Source: JACPGQ01 sp039798685 (GTDB taxonomy: Bacteria > Patescibacteriota > Microgenomatia > Levybacterales > UBA12049). From it: DNA of 17,884 nucleotides. The notes below the pieces were generated by a model that did no database searches, was not told the origin of the DNA, and saw only the letters and a program-made list of their open reading frames with translations. The position numbers were made by a program, and so were the translations under genes. Within the stretch, counting starts at the first letter, position 1. Every line of letters begins with the position of its first letter. The stretch covers positions 1 through 17,884 of the forward strand of contig JBDKFM010000029.1 of NCBI GenBank assembly GCA_039798685.1, in the 5' to 3' direction. Below, piece by piece: positions 1 through 6,512 of this stretch.

Positions 1-53
1 GCCTGCGGCTGATCACCCGTCGGATTAAAGTCTGATTTGAGATCGAATTGCAT
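1..53 (-). CDS. uvrB: UvrB, excinuclease ABC subunit B (N-terminal fragment)
   Basis: This is the first 17 codons of a leftward gene that runs off the left edge. They read MQFDLKSDFNPTGDQPQ, followed by the first two bases of a probable Ala codon. The phrase F-x-P-T-G-D-Q-P-Q-A is the hallmark start of UvrB, the DNA helicase-like damage-verification subunit of nucleotide excision repair, just before its Walker A region. The ATG at 53-51 is the natural start, because UvrB proteins begin a few residues before this motif. It is divergent from lexA with about 190 bases between starts, and uvrB is a classic SOS-regulated gene, so the pair fits a damage-response locus. Only the N-terminus is visible, so nothing can be said about the rest. 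Confidence 0.85.
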   Translation of the reverse strand, partial: MQFDLKSDFNPTGDQPQ

Positions 54-61
54 CGTAGTGT

Positions 62-70
62 ATTTTACCA
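62..70 (-). promoter_or_regulatory. Probable extended -10 of uvrB
   Basis: Reading leftward, TGG-TAAAAT has the TGn extension of an extended -10 box. Eight bases separate it from the uvrB ATG, so the transcript may begin at or very near the start codon. No good -35 hexamer lies 17-18 bases upstream. A short inverted repeat GTAGG-TTATT-CCTAC (81-95) sits where the -35 would be and might be a protein-binding site. Confidence 0.4.
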
Positions 71-135
71 TAGATTCTCTGTAGGTTATTCCTACGCACA
101 CTTAAAATTTGTATACTTTGTATCACTTTGTCTTA

Positions 136-165
136 TTGACAAAAATATACGAAAAATCGTATAAA
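136..165 (+). promoter_or_regulatory. lexA promoter
   Basis: A perfect -35 TTGACA (136-141) is separated by 18 bases from a -10 TATAAA (160-165). Predicted transcription start is near 172, giving a leader of about 70 bases before the lexA ATG. The spacer and -10 are covered by the inverted repeat at 146-163, so a repressor bound there would block this promoter. A second possible -10, TACAAT at 220-225, lies nearer the gene but lacks a well-placed -35. Confidence 0.7.
146..163. promoter_or_regulatory. Inverted-repeat operator, probable LexA box
   Basis: TATACGA-AAAA-TCGTATA is a perfect 7-base inverted repeat around a 4-base A spacer. It overlaps the spacer and most of the -10 of the lexA promoter, the expected place for an autorepressor site. 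The motif matches neither the E. coli CTGT-N8-ACAG box nor the Bacillus-type GAAC-N4-GTTC box. Assigning it to LexA is an inference from position and symmetry. Confidence 0.55.
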
Positions 166-242
166 TTTTACAGACTTATTTTTCTTATTTTAAAAAAGTT
201 GAGGCAATTCAGAGAAAAATACAATTAGTTTTTAAGAACACT

Positions 243-875
243 ATGCCAGGAGTACTTTACAGAAAAGAAAGAGAATTACTCGAATTTCTCGCTCAGTTTC
301 AGAGACAATACGGTTACTCACCGACGCTCAAAGAAATCGCTGCGGCAACAGGCCACAAAAGCGTCTCGACCGTACATGCAATTATCAGAACTCTTGTTGA
401 TAAGAGCTATATTCAGAAAGTCGACGGAAATGCACGGGTTTTGAAGATTGTTGATCCGAATATTAGTGCAGTCATGTTGAAGAATTTGCCGTCTATTGAG
501 CTCCCTCTGATGGGATATATCGCTGCAGGGAGTCCACTTGAGCCGCATACTGATCCGAATGCGACGTTTCAGGTTTCGGCATCACTATTGACGGGGCGTA
601 AGACCGCATATGTGCTTCAGGTAAAGGGAGAATCTATGATAGAAGACGGTATACTGGATGGGGATTTCGTCGTTATTGAAAAAGCGCAGGATGCAATAAA
701 CGGAGAAATCGTTGTTGCATTAGTAGATGATAATCTCGCAACATTGAAAAGGTTTTATAGGGAAAACGGAAAGGCAGTTTTGAAGCCAGCAAATGCAAAA
801 ATGGAGCCAATTTATCCGAACAGCCTCAAAATTCAGGGAAAAGTCGTCGGACTAATCCGTAAATACGTCTCCTAG
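243..875 (+). CDS. lexA: LexA, SOS repressor with self-cleaving peptidase domain
   Basis: LexA represses DNA-damage genes and cleaves itself when stimulated by RecA filaments. The 210 residues match the usual length of about 200. Residues 1-70 form the winged helix-turn-helix DNA-binding domain, with the family pattern YGYSPTLKEIA (24-33) followed by STVHAIIRTL. Residues 85-210 are the S24-type peptidase domain. The cleavage site is Ala95-Gly96 in the YIAAGSP segment, the nucleophile is Ser131 (GESM) and the general base is Lys169 (TLKRF); the 38-residue Ser-Lys spacing is normal. All residues needed for autocleavage are therefore present. The ATG at 243 has no Shine-Dalgarno sequence but gives a standard LexA N-terminus. 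It is divergent from uvrB and its promoter carries a perfect palindrome, consistent with autoregulation. Confidence 0.93.
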   Translation: MPGVLYRKERELLEFLAQFQRQYGYSPTLKEIAAATGHKSVSTVHAIIRTLVDKSYIQKVDGNARVLKIVDPNISAVMLKNLPSIELPLMGYIAAGSPLEPHTDPNATFQVSASLLTGRKTAYVLQVKGESMIEDGILDGDFVVIEKAQDAINGEIVVALVDDNLATLKRFYRENGKAVLKPANAKMEPIYPNSLKIQGKVVGLIRKYVS

Positions 876-886
876 TTACCTCATTC

Positions 887-895
887 TGCTACAAT
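887..895 (+). promoter_or_regulatory. Extended -10 just before rsmI
   Basis: TGC-TACAAT is an extended -10 element ending six bases before the rsmI ATG at 902. A transcript started the usual distance downstream would begin at the A of the start codon, giving a leaderless mRNA. No clear -35 is seen, which extended -10 promoters often do without. The 26-base lexA-rsmI gap has no ribosome binding site. Confidence 0.45.
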
Positions 896-901
896 ACGCC
901 C

Positions 902-1642
902 ATGGGAATCTTATATGTTGTCGCAACACCAATCGGAAATTTAGATGACATTACTATCAGGGCAATAAAAACATTATTCACTGCGAATGCAATTGCCTGT
1001 GAGGATACGCGAAAAGGGTCTTTTCTCCTGAGGGAGTTACGGAGTAGATTCGGACACTTGGTTCCCGATGCAATCGCGCCTGATCAGCAACCACTCTTCT
1101 CATACTATGAGCAAAATGAGAAGGATCGTATTCCTCAGATCATAAACGGTCTGAAAAACGATCTGAGCGTTGCAGTAATTTCAGATGCGGGGACTCCCAC
1201 AATCTCAGATCCAGGTTTTAAGCTCGTCAGAGAAGCGATCCGTGCAGGGATTCGTGTCGAGTCAGTTCCCGGTCCGACAGCTGCAATTTCGGCACTAGTG
1301 ACGTCGGGTCTCCCAACGGATAAATTTCTTTTTTTGGGATATCCACCAAGAAAACCCGGGCACAGAAAAGAGTTTTTTGTGAATGCGAAGCAATCACAGG
1401 AATTTGTGAAAGCAACATGTATTCTCTATGAGGCACCACATAAACTGATCAAAACACTCGAAGAGCTGATGGAAGTTTTTGGAGACATACAGATAGTGAT
1501 TGGAAGAGAGCTTACGAAGGTGCATGAAGAACTGAGGAGAGAATCAATCTCACAGTCGTTGCTGCATTTTAGGAAGAAGGAGCCCAGAGGAGAGATAGTG
1601 ATACTTTTTTCAAAAGACCAGGAAGTGTTTCCAGATGCGTAA
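902..1642 (+). CDS. rsmI: RsmI, 16S rRNA C1402 2'-O-methyltransferase
   Basis: RsmI uses S-adenosylmethionine to methylate the 2'-OH of cytidine 1402 in the 16S rRNA decoding centre. Diagnostic motifs are all present: ATPIGNLDDIT (8-18), CEDTR (33-37), SDAGTP (94-99), VPGPTAA (122-128) and the GYPPRK segment (146-151). At 246 residues it is about 40 shorter than the E. coli enzyme; the missing part is the C-terminal accessory region, while the tetrapyrrole-methylase-type catalytic fold is complete. It follows lexA by 26 bases but has its own -10 box placed for leaderless transcription. It converges on the MsrQ-like gene with only 14 bases between stops. Confidence 0.93.
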   Translation: MGILYVVATPIGNLDDITIRAIKTLFTANAIACEDTRKGSFLLRELRSRFGHLVPDAIAPDQQPLFSYYEQNEKDRIPQIINGLKNDLSVAVISDAGTPTISDPGFKLVREAIRAGIRVESVPGPTAAISALVTSGLPTDKFLFLGYPPRKPGHRKEFFVNAKQSQEFVKATCILYEAPHKLIKTLEELMEVFGDIQIVIGRELTKVHEELRRESISQSLLHFRKKEPRGEIVILFSKDQEVFPDA

Positions 1643-1656
1643 GTTCCTTCAACCTC

Positions 1657-2283
1657 TCACTGAGTTTTACTCCTCGTTAAGAAATACACACAGATGCGAA
1701 GCAAAATCACCCAGACTCCAAACCAGAGTATCAGAATGGAGAGGGGAGGAGGCGCCATGAAGTTTTGTATATATGCACCCCATGACCGCGTTTCACGAAG
1801 GCTCATATGTAGGAGGGCGAATAGTACCGCGATATAGCCAATCCTGAGTAGTCGTCTCCACCACTTTCCAAAAAATTTGATCGCTAGAGAATTTGAGATC
1901 AGTGCCATCATTGTGAGAATGAGTGTCGAGACAAGAGCGGCTGAGAAGGATAGAAGAGATTTGCCGTGCAGATACGACGCGGGGAACGGAAATTTCTCCT
2001 GGAGGTAAAAAAGCGTCACGAAGATATGAAGGAGAACGACAAAAAAACCTATTATCCCGATTTCTTTACGGTACTTTATGAACCTTGCGACTGATGGGAA
2101 AAAATAGGAGATGGTACCTATCGCAAGTGAAAGGATGATTACAGTAATTCCTGTGTTTGCGGCAACTGTGTTAAACATTCTCCAGCTTGGAGTGACACCT
2201 AGCCATAGAGAGTAGAGAAAGAAAAGGGAAGAAACAAGGAGTGAGATGAAAAGTGACCAGATCCAAAGATACGTTGTCGCCAT
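1657..2283 (-). CDS. MsrQ-like ferric-reductase-type heme membrane protein
   Basis: This 208-residue integral membrane protein has about six hydrophobic segments (roughly 5-28, 40-62, 75-94, 108-132, 145-162 and 180-203). It fits the ferric-reductase-like transmembrane family (MsrQ/YedZ group), which carries b-type heme and passes electrons across the membrane. Matching features are the Arg-rich turn and GIIGFFVVLLH around His86, and a WWRRLLRIGYI-x(8)-H159 segment. His86 and His159 are good heme-ligand candidates. In MsrQ the motif before the last His is usually R-L-H-R-L; here position 146 is Leu, so one expected ligand appears absent. No MsrP partner is visible. It starts six bases after acsA ends and is probably co-transcribed with it. 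Fold confidence is good; the exact redox partner is unknown. Confidence 0.65.
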   Translation of the reverse strand: MATTYLWIWSLFISLLVSSLFFLYSLWLGVTPSWRMFNTVAANTGITVIILSLAIGTISYFFPSVARFIKYRKEIGIIGFFVVLLHIFVTLFYLQEKFPFPASYLHGKSLLSFSAALVSTLILTMMALISNSLAIKFFGKWWRRLLRIGYIAVLFALLHMSLRETRSWGAYIQNFMAPPPLSILILWFGVWVILLRICVYFLTRSKTQ

Positions 2284-2289
2284 GAATAA

Positions 2290-3939
2290 TTAGTATTCTT
2301 CAAGAGTTGAGGTATCACCGATTGGTTGTCCAAGCTCTTTTGCCTTTAGGATTCTGCGCATAATTTTTCCTGACCTCGTTTTTGGAAGCTTCTCTATAAA
2401 TTCTATCTCCCTTGGATATGCATGTCCGGCGAGGTGCTTTTTTACGTGTTCCTGCATTTTCGCTTTTAGATCGTCAGTTGCTTCAACTCCGGGTTTGAGT
2501 ACCACAAATGCCTTAATGATCTCGCCTCTGACTTCATCAGGTTTTCCGATCACACCTGCCTCGACAACTCCCGGAAAGTCCACCAGTGCCGATTCTACCT
2601 CAAACGGTCCAACTCGTTCTCCAGCTGTTTTTATCACATCGTCAGCTCTGCCGATAAACCAGTAGTATCCGTCTGCTTCTTTTCTCGCATGGTCTCCTGA
2701 GATATACCAATCTTTTAGGAAATAGCTGTCATATTTTTCCTGATTTTGCCAAACGGTTCTCATGATTGACGGCCAATATGGTTTAAGACACAAATTTCCT
2801 TCTTTACCGGTCTCAACTTCGTTTCCTTCGTCATCACGGATCGACGCCTGTATCCATGGAACAGGCATCCCCATAGATCCCGGTTTTATAGTGGTTGTCG
2901 GAGTGTTTGCGATCATGATTGAGCCTGTTTCTGTCTGCCACCACGTGTCATGGAACATCATGCCGAAAGCCTCCTGTCCCCATATAACTGCTTCAGGATT
3001 AAGCGGTTCTCCGACAGACGCGAGATAGCGAAGTGACGAGAGGTCAAATTTTTTGACCAGGTCTGTTCCTTTGGCCATCAGCATTCTGACGGCAGTCGGC
3101 GCTGTGTACCACACCGTAACTTTATGTTTTTGCAAGATTGTATACCAGGTTTCGGGATCAAATCGACCTCCGTGAACGACAGTAGTGATGCCTAATGTCC
3201 AGTTTGAAAGAATACTATAGACAATACCGGTTACCCAACCAGGATCAGCTGTGCACCAATAGATATCTGTCGGTTTCAGGTTAAGAACCAGTTCTGCGCT
3301 GAGGCGCTGCTGGAGAAGAGCGTAATGCGCGTGCACGATTCCTTTTGGTTTACCGGTTGTTCCTGATGTGTAAAGCATAAATGCATAATCTTCGGGTTTG
3401 GTATGGAAGACTTCAAAGGTATCCTCGCATGCTTCAAGTTCTTTTTGATAGCCTTCATCGTCGATGACAAAGATGTGCTCAAGATCCGGAAGTTCAGCTT
3501 TGACTTGTTCGACTCGTGGGAGGAGTTCTTTTGTCGTAAAGAGTGCTTTTGCTTTTGAGTTTGCAAGTCTGTCTTTTAACGCATCGGGGCCAAATGCTGA
3601 GAACATCGTTCCCGCAATCGCACCGGTTTTTACTATTCCAAGAAAACTGAAGAAAAGATCAGGTGTGCGGGGAAGAAAGAGAAATGCGCGATCGCCTTTG
3701 TTTACCACGTTTTTTTTCAGGAGGTTTGCAACCTTATTACTTTTTTTCGCTAAGTCTTCAAATGTAAATGTGGTAGTTTCATTTTTTTCATTCTCATAGA
3801 TAAGGGCTGTTTTTTTGGCGTTGCCGTTTGTGAGGTGCTGGTCGACAGCATTATGGGCGATATTGAGGGTACCGTCGGGAAACCAGGCTAACTTTTTTTC
3901 TTCGGATTTCCAGTCGAATTGTTGGTTGAGAACATCCAT
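2290..3939 (-). CDS. acsA: Acetyl-CoA synthetase, AMP-forming
   Basis: This enzyme activates acetate with ATP to acetyl-AMP and then to acetyl-CoA. The 549-residue protein has all adenylate-forming landmarks: the P-loop YTSGTTGKPKG (190-200), WWQTETGS (333-340), the YISGD motif (412-416) that holds the ribose, the hinge region GRADDVIKTAGERVGP (430-445) and the C-terminal catalytic lysine Lys525 in TRSGKIMRR, the residue acetylated for regulation in this family. The Trp pair before QTETG and the whole layout resemble the shorter Bacillus-type AcsA (about 570 residues) rather than the 650-residue Acs. Related short-chain acyl-CoA synthetases cannot be excluded. The first ATG is used; it follows a promoter by a few bases. 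It leads an operon with the MsrQ-like gene and is divergent from hpt. Confidence 0.88.
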   Translation of the reverse strand: MDVLNQQFDWKSEEKKLAWFPDGTLNIAHNAVDQHLTNGNAKKTALIYENEKNETTTFTFEDLAKKSNKVANLLKKNVVNKGDRAFLFLPRTPDLFFSFLGIVKTGAIAGTMFSAFGPDALKDRLANSKAKALFTTKELLPRVEQVKAELPDLEHIFVIDDEGYQKELEACEDTFEVFHTKPEDYAFMLYTSGTTGKPKGIVHAHYALLQQRLSAELVLNLKPTDIYWCTADPGWVTGIVYSILSNWTLGITTVVHGGRFDPETWYTILQKHKVTVWYTAPTAVRMLMAKGTDLVKKFDLSSLRYLASVGEPLNPEAVIWGQEAFGMMFHDTWWQTETGSIMIANTPTTTIKPGSMGMPVPWIQASIRDDEGNEVETGKEGNLCLKPYWPSIMRTVWQNQEKYDSYFLKDWYISGDHARKEADGYYWFIGRADDVIKTAGERVGPFEVESALVDFPGVVEAGVIGKPDEVRGEIIKAFVVLKPGVEATDDLKAKMQEHVKKHLAGHAYPREIEFIEKLPKTRSGKIMRRILKAKELGQPIGDTSTLEEY

Positions 3940-3952
3940 GGGCAGTATAGAT

Positions 3953-3982
3953 ATTGTAGGCAGATTTTTCCGACGATTGCAA
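3953..3982 (-). promoter_or_regulatory. acsA promoter
   Basis: Leftward, TTGCAA (3982-3977) and TACAAT (3958-3953) are separated by 18 bases. The predicted start is near 3946, leaving a leader of only about six bases before the acsA ATG at 3939. A second -10-like TATACT (3949-3944) ends four bases before the ATG. No Shine-Dalgarno sequence is present. Confidence 0.5.
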
Positions 3983-4016
3983 GAGAGGGTTGTTTCTCAA
4001 GAGTCATTTTGTGATG

Positions 4017-4022
4017 TATAAT
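4017..4022 (+). promoter_or_regulatory. Consensus -10 of hpt
   Basis: A perfect TATAAT ends six bases before the preferred hpt ATG at 4029, the same spacing seen at rsmI. Transcription would begin at the start codon. The -35 region is weak (TTTCTC at 18 bases). The upstream in-frame ATGs at 3990, 4014 and 4020 precede or lie in this box, which argues against them as starts. Confidence 0.5.
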
Positions 4023-4028
4023 GCAGAT

Positions 4029-4559
4029 ATGGCTGAGACACAAACACTGTATACAAGAGAGCAAATTGATGCGCGCGTGAGAGAGTTGGCGAGCGAAATC
4101 GCACAAGATTTTAAGAGTCAGCAAGTTATCATGATTGGTATTCTCAAGGGGTCGTTTATTTTTTTTGCTGATCTCGTGAGGGCACTATATCAGGAAGGGT
4201 TACGCGAAGTTGTGGTGGACTTTATGACGATCTCAAGTTATGGCCAGGGTACGACCTACTCAGGAAAATCTCATGTACTTTCTGATATCACTCAGGATAT
4301 CGGGGACAAAAATGTACTTGTCGTAGAGGATATCGTCGATTCGGGGCATACGCTTGTTTTTGTGCGGGAGTACTTACAGGCGAAGAAGCCCGAGACATTA
4401 AAATTTGCCGTGTTTCTCGATAAAATTGAAAGGCGGGAAGTTGAGTTTACACCAGATTATCTAGGATTTACACTTGTCGGGACCCCGTGGATTGAGGGAT
4501 ATGGCCTTGACGGGGGAGAGTACGGACGGGGAAGACCAGAGGTTGCAGCAAAAAAATAG
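4029..4559 (+). CDS. hpt: Hypoxanthine phosphoribosyltransferase
   Basis: The enzyme salvages hypoxanthine or guanine by joining it to PRPP, making IMP or GMP. From the ATG at 4029 it has 176 residues, normal for the family. The PRPP-binding loop is VLVVEDIVDSGHTL (96-109), with acidic Glu100-Asp101 and the D-S-G-H-T turn. Other family signs are LKGSFIF (39-45), VDFMTISSYG (63-72) and GYGLD (157-161), whose Asp contacts the purine ring. After this Asp the usual Y-x-E-K-Y-R-N-L-P is altered to GGEYGRGRP, so the C-terminus is unusual. A start at 3990 would add 13 residues with no match to the family and would place the -10 box inside the gene. It converges on the phosphoglycerate mutase gene with eight bases between stops. 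Confidence 0.9.
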   Translation: MAETQTLYTREQIDARVRELASEIAQDFKSQQVIMIGILKGSFIFFADLVRALYQEGLREVVVDFMTISSYGQGTTYSGKSHVLSDITQDIGDKNVLVVEDIVDSGHTLVFVREYLQAKKPETLKFAVFLDKIERREVEFTPDYLGFTLVGTPWIEGYGLDGGEYGRGRPEVAAKK

Positions 4560-4565
4560 CTTTTT
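4550..4565. terminator. A7-TAGC-T5 element between converging genes, weak terminator candidate
   Basis: Seven A residues, TAGC and five T residues span the hpt stop and the short gap to the converging mutase gene. Transcripts from either side would end in a U run, and a small A-U stem is possible. There is no GC-rich stem, so this is at best a weak bidirectional stop signal. Confidence 0.2.
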
Positions 4566-4567
4566 AC

Positions 4568-5194
4568 CTAGGCTGTATTTGGATGCTGATTTCGAATTTC
4601 CTTAGAAAGAATATCACCTTTTTCGTTGAGTGAGTAGACATACACCTCACCGGTCGCAATTTCGAGTGAAGCAATATCTTCATCTGAGATGTGCTCTAAG
4701 TATTTGACGAGAGAGCGGAGTGCATTGCCTGACGATGAGATAATGACATTCTTTCCTTGTAATATTTCCGGGAGAATCACTCTTTGGTAGTACTCCACAA
4801 CTCTTTCATAGACTTGTCTGAGAGACTCACCTTCCGGGATCGGGTAATCCCATCCTCTTCGCAGTTTTTGAAACTCAATATCTCCTATTTCTTTTTTGAC
4901 CTCCCACTTATTTTTTCCGGTATATGTTCCGTAATTTCTTTCTGTGAGTGCTTGGTCTTCGGTGACGGGAAGAGATGTGTTGCCGAGTGTTTGTTTGACG
5001 AGCGCAAGTGTTGCTTTATGACGTTTAAGCGTGGAGGTGAATCCGTGATCTAAGGGTAGGTCGCGGATCGTTTCAGCTGCCTGAATTGCTTCTGTAATTC
5101 CTTCAGGCGCGAGCTCAGGATCCTCCCAACCGGTCCAGATACCTAATTTATTATACTCAGAGAGTCCATGACGGATGAGAATGAGATATGACAT
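4568..5194 (-). CDS. gpmA: 2,3-bisphosphoglycerate-dependent phosphoglycerate mutase-like protein, catalytic His replaced
   Basis: Phosphoglycerate mutase interconverts 3- and 2-phosphoglycerate through a phosphohistidine. The 208-residue protein has the phosphate-accepting His9 in LIRHGLSEYN, Arg58 in STLKRH, the acid/base Glu85 in ALTERNYG and the RRGWDYPIPEGES segment (112-124) of the short form of the family, which lacks an insert found in the 250-residue E. coli enzyme. The second catalytic histidine, normally in AHGNSLR, is replaced: the sequence reads SSSGNALR, with Ser155 at the His position. I checked this codon directly. The protein may be a weak mutase, a phosphatase-like relative or a binding protein. 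It follows eno by 15 bases in the same operon, which argues for a retained glycolytic role. The ATG at 5194 gives the expected N-terminus. Confidence 0.8.
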   Translation of the reverse strand: MSYLILIRHGLSEYNKLGIWTGWEDPELAPEGITEAIQAAETIRDLPLDHGFTSTLKRHKATLALVKQTLGNTSLPVTEDQALTERNYGTYTGKNKWEVKKEIGDIEFQKLRRGWDYPIPEGESLRQVYERVVEYYQRVILPEILQGKNVIISSSGNALRSLVKYLEHISDEDIASLEIATGEVYVYSLNEKGDILSKEIRNQHPNTA

Positions 5195-5200
5195 AGCACT

Positions 5201-5228
5201 GGTTAATGGTTAATAGTTAATGGTTAAT
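5201..5228. repeat. Four tandem copies of a 7-base repeat at the eno/mutase junction
   Basis: Unit GGTTAAT (ATTAACC on the coding strand) occurs at 5201-5207, 5208-5214, 5215-5221 (one mismatch, AGTTAAT) and 5222-5228. The array covers the last codons and stop of eno and most of the gap to the mutase start. Because the unit length is not a multiple of three and contains TAA, it places stop codons in all three frames. Confidence 0.85.
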
Positions 5229-6469
5229 TCTTGTTCAATTTGTAGTAACCGATTGTACTTGACTACTCTCTCGCCGCGTACAGGTGCTCCGAATTTTGCA
5301 AAATCCGCACCGACTCCTACGGCAAAATCAGCAATAAAATCATCAGTCGTTTCTCCGCTTCTATGCGATGCGATGATTTTTAACCCAGCACTCTTCGCTT
5401 TTTTTACGACATCAATTGCTTCTGAGACTGATCCGATCTGATTTGGTTTAATGATAATGCCGCGGATCGCTTTTTTCTCAAGAGCCAGATCCAGTCGGTC
5501 CGGATTTGTGACAGTCAGATCGTCTCCTGTCACGATGAGGCTCTCTGGCGCTGTAGGTAAAAACGCTGTCCACGCTTCTATCTCATCTTCTGCAAAAGGG
5601 TCTTCTAGATAGAATAAGTTATATTTTTGTGCTAAGCCAACATAGTAGATACCAAGCTCGGCTGCAGAAAGCGGGTTTGCCTTGTCACGCAGAGTGTACA
5701 CTCCGTCCTTATAAAATGTAGATGCTGCAGCATCCATACCCAGCGCGATATGATCGTGATTTTGATAGCCTGAGGCAGTTATGGCTTCTCTCAACAATGC
5801 AAATGCCTCTTCATTTGTGGTGAGAGTGGGAGCAAATCCTCCTTCATCTCCGACGAGTGGTTGAAATCCTTTTGAAACGAGCATGGTTCTGAGAGTGGTG
5901 AGAACATGCACGACTTCTCTGATCGACTCTGCAAATGTCGGAGCGATAAGGGGAGAGATAATAAACTCCTGAATATCAAGATTTTTTCCCGCGTGTAATC
6001 CTCCGTTGATCAGGTTGCAAAGTGGCTTAGGTACTGAGAGCGCTGAAGAGATTCCTGATTGTTGGGCTATAAAACGGTAAAGTGGGATTCCCATCTCAAA
6101 AGCCATTGCCTTTGTGACAGCCATCGAAACACTGAGAATTGCGTTGGCGCCACTGTTACTTTTGTTTGGTGTGTTATCCTGCTGAAGAAGGAGTGAGTCA
6201 ATCGCTTGTATCTCCGTCGCATCTTTTCCTGTGAGTAATGCGTTGATGGCGCTATTGATATGATCAACAACTTTATGTACGCTTTTGCCGTTATAATCAT
6301 TTTGATCATGATCTCTCAACTCTGCGGCTTCATGCACACCGGTTGAAGCACCACCTGGACACGAGCTTGTCGCAAAGATGCCTGAGTCAAGAACAGCGGT
6401 CGCTTCAACAGTCGGATTACCCCGTGAATCGAGAATCTGCCGGGAAATTATGTGTGCAATTTTTGCCAT
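5210..6469 (-). CDS. eno: Enolase
   Basis: Enolase converts 2-phosphoglycerate to phosphoenolpyruvate with Mg2+. The 419 residues align well with the roughly 430-residue bacterial family. Visible active-site elements are the mobile loop GGASTG (39-44), His159 in NGGLHAG, QEF (167-169), the general acid Glu209 in VGDEGGF, the metal ligands Asp246 (GMDAAAS), Glu289 (LEDP) and Asp316 (TGDD), the base Lys341 (IIKPNQIGS), H-R-S 369-371 (ASHRSGETTDD) and Lys392. All key catalytic residues are present. Small departures include GGLHA for GGEHA. The last residues, ELTINY, are encoded by a tandem 7-base repeat that also supplies the stop. It lies between ppsA and the mutase gene, so three consecutive steps of lower glycolysis/gluconeogenesis are together. 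Confidence 0.96.
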   Translation of the reverse strand: MAKIAHIISRQILDSRGNPTVEATAVLDSGIFATSSCPGGASTGVHEAAELRDHDQNDYNGKSVHKVVDHINSAINALLTGKDATEIQAIDSLLLQQDNTPNKSNSGANAILSVSMAVTKAMAFEMGIPLYRFIAQQSGISSALSVPKPLCNLINGGLHAGKNLDIQEFIISPLIAPTFAESIREVVHVLTTLRTMLVSKGFQPLVGDEGGFAPTLTTNEEAFALLREAITASGYQNHDHIALGMDAAASTFYKDGVYTLRDKANPLSAAELGIYYVGLAQKYNLFYLEDPFAEDEIEAWTAFLPTAPESLIVTGDDLTVTNPDRLDLALEKKAIRGIIIKPNQIGSVSEAIDVVKKAKSAGLKIIASHRSGETTDDFIADFAVGVGADFAKFGAPVRGERVVKYNRLLQIEQELTINY

Positions 6470-6476
6470 AATTTAT

Positions 6477-6505
6477 ACTATATTATGAAAGGATTTCGGG
6501 AAGAA
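6477..6505 (-). promoter_or_regulatory. Probable eno promoter
   Basis: Leftward, TATAGT (6482-6477) ends seven bases before the eno ATG, with a weak TTCTTC 17 bases upstream. The spacing again suggests a leaderless start. The gap to the ppsA stop is 43 bases, so read-through from ppsA is also likely. Confidence 0.4.
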
Positions 6506-6512
6506 GCGTTGT

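Noticed and set aside
3990..4028. Longer start for hpt
   Set aside because: The consensus -10 box would be inside the coding region and the extra residues do not match the family.
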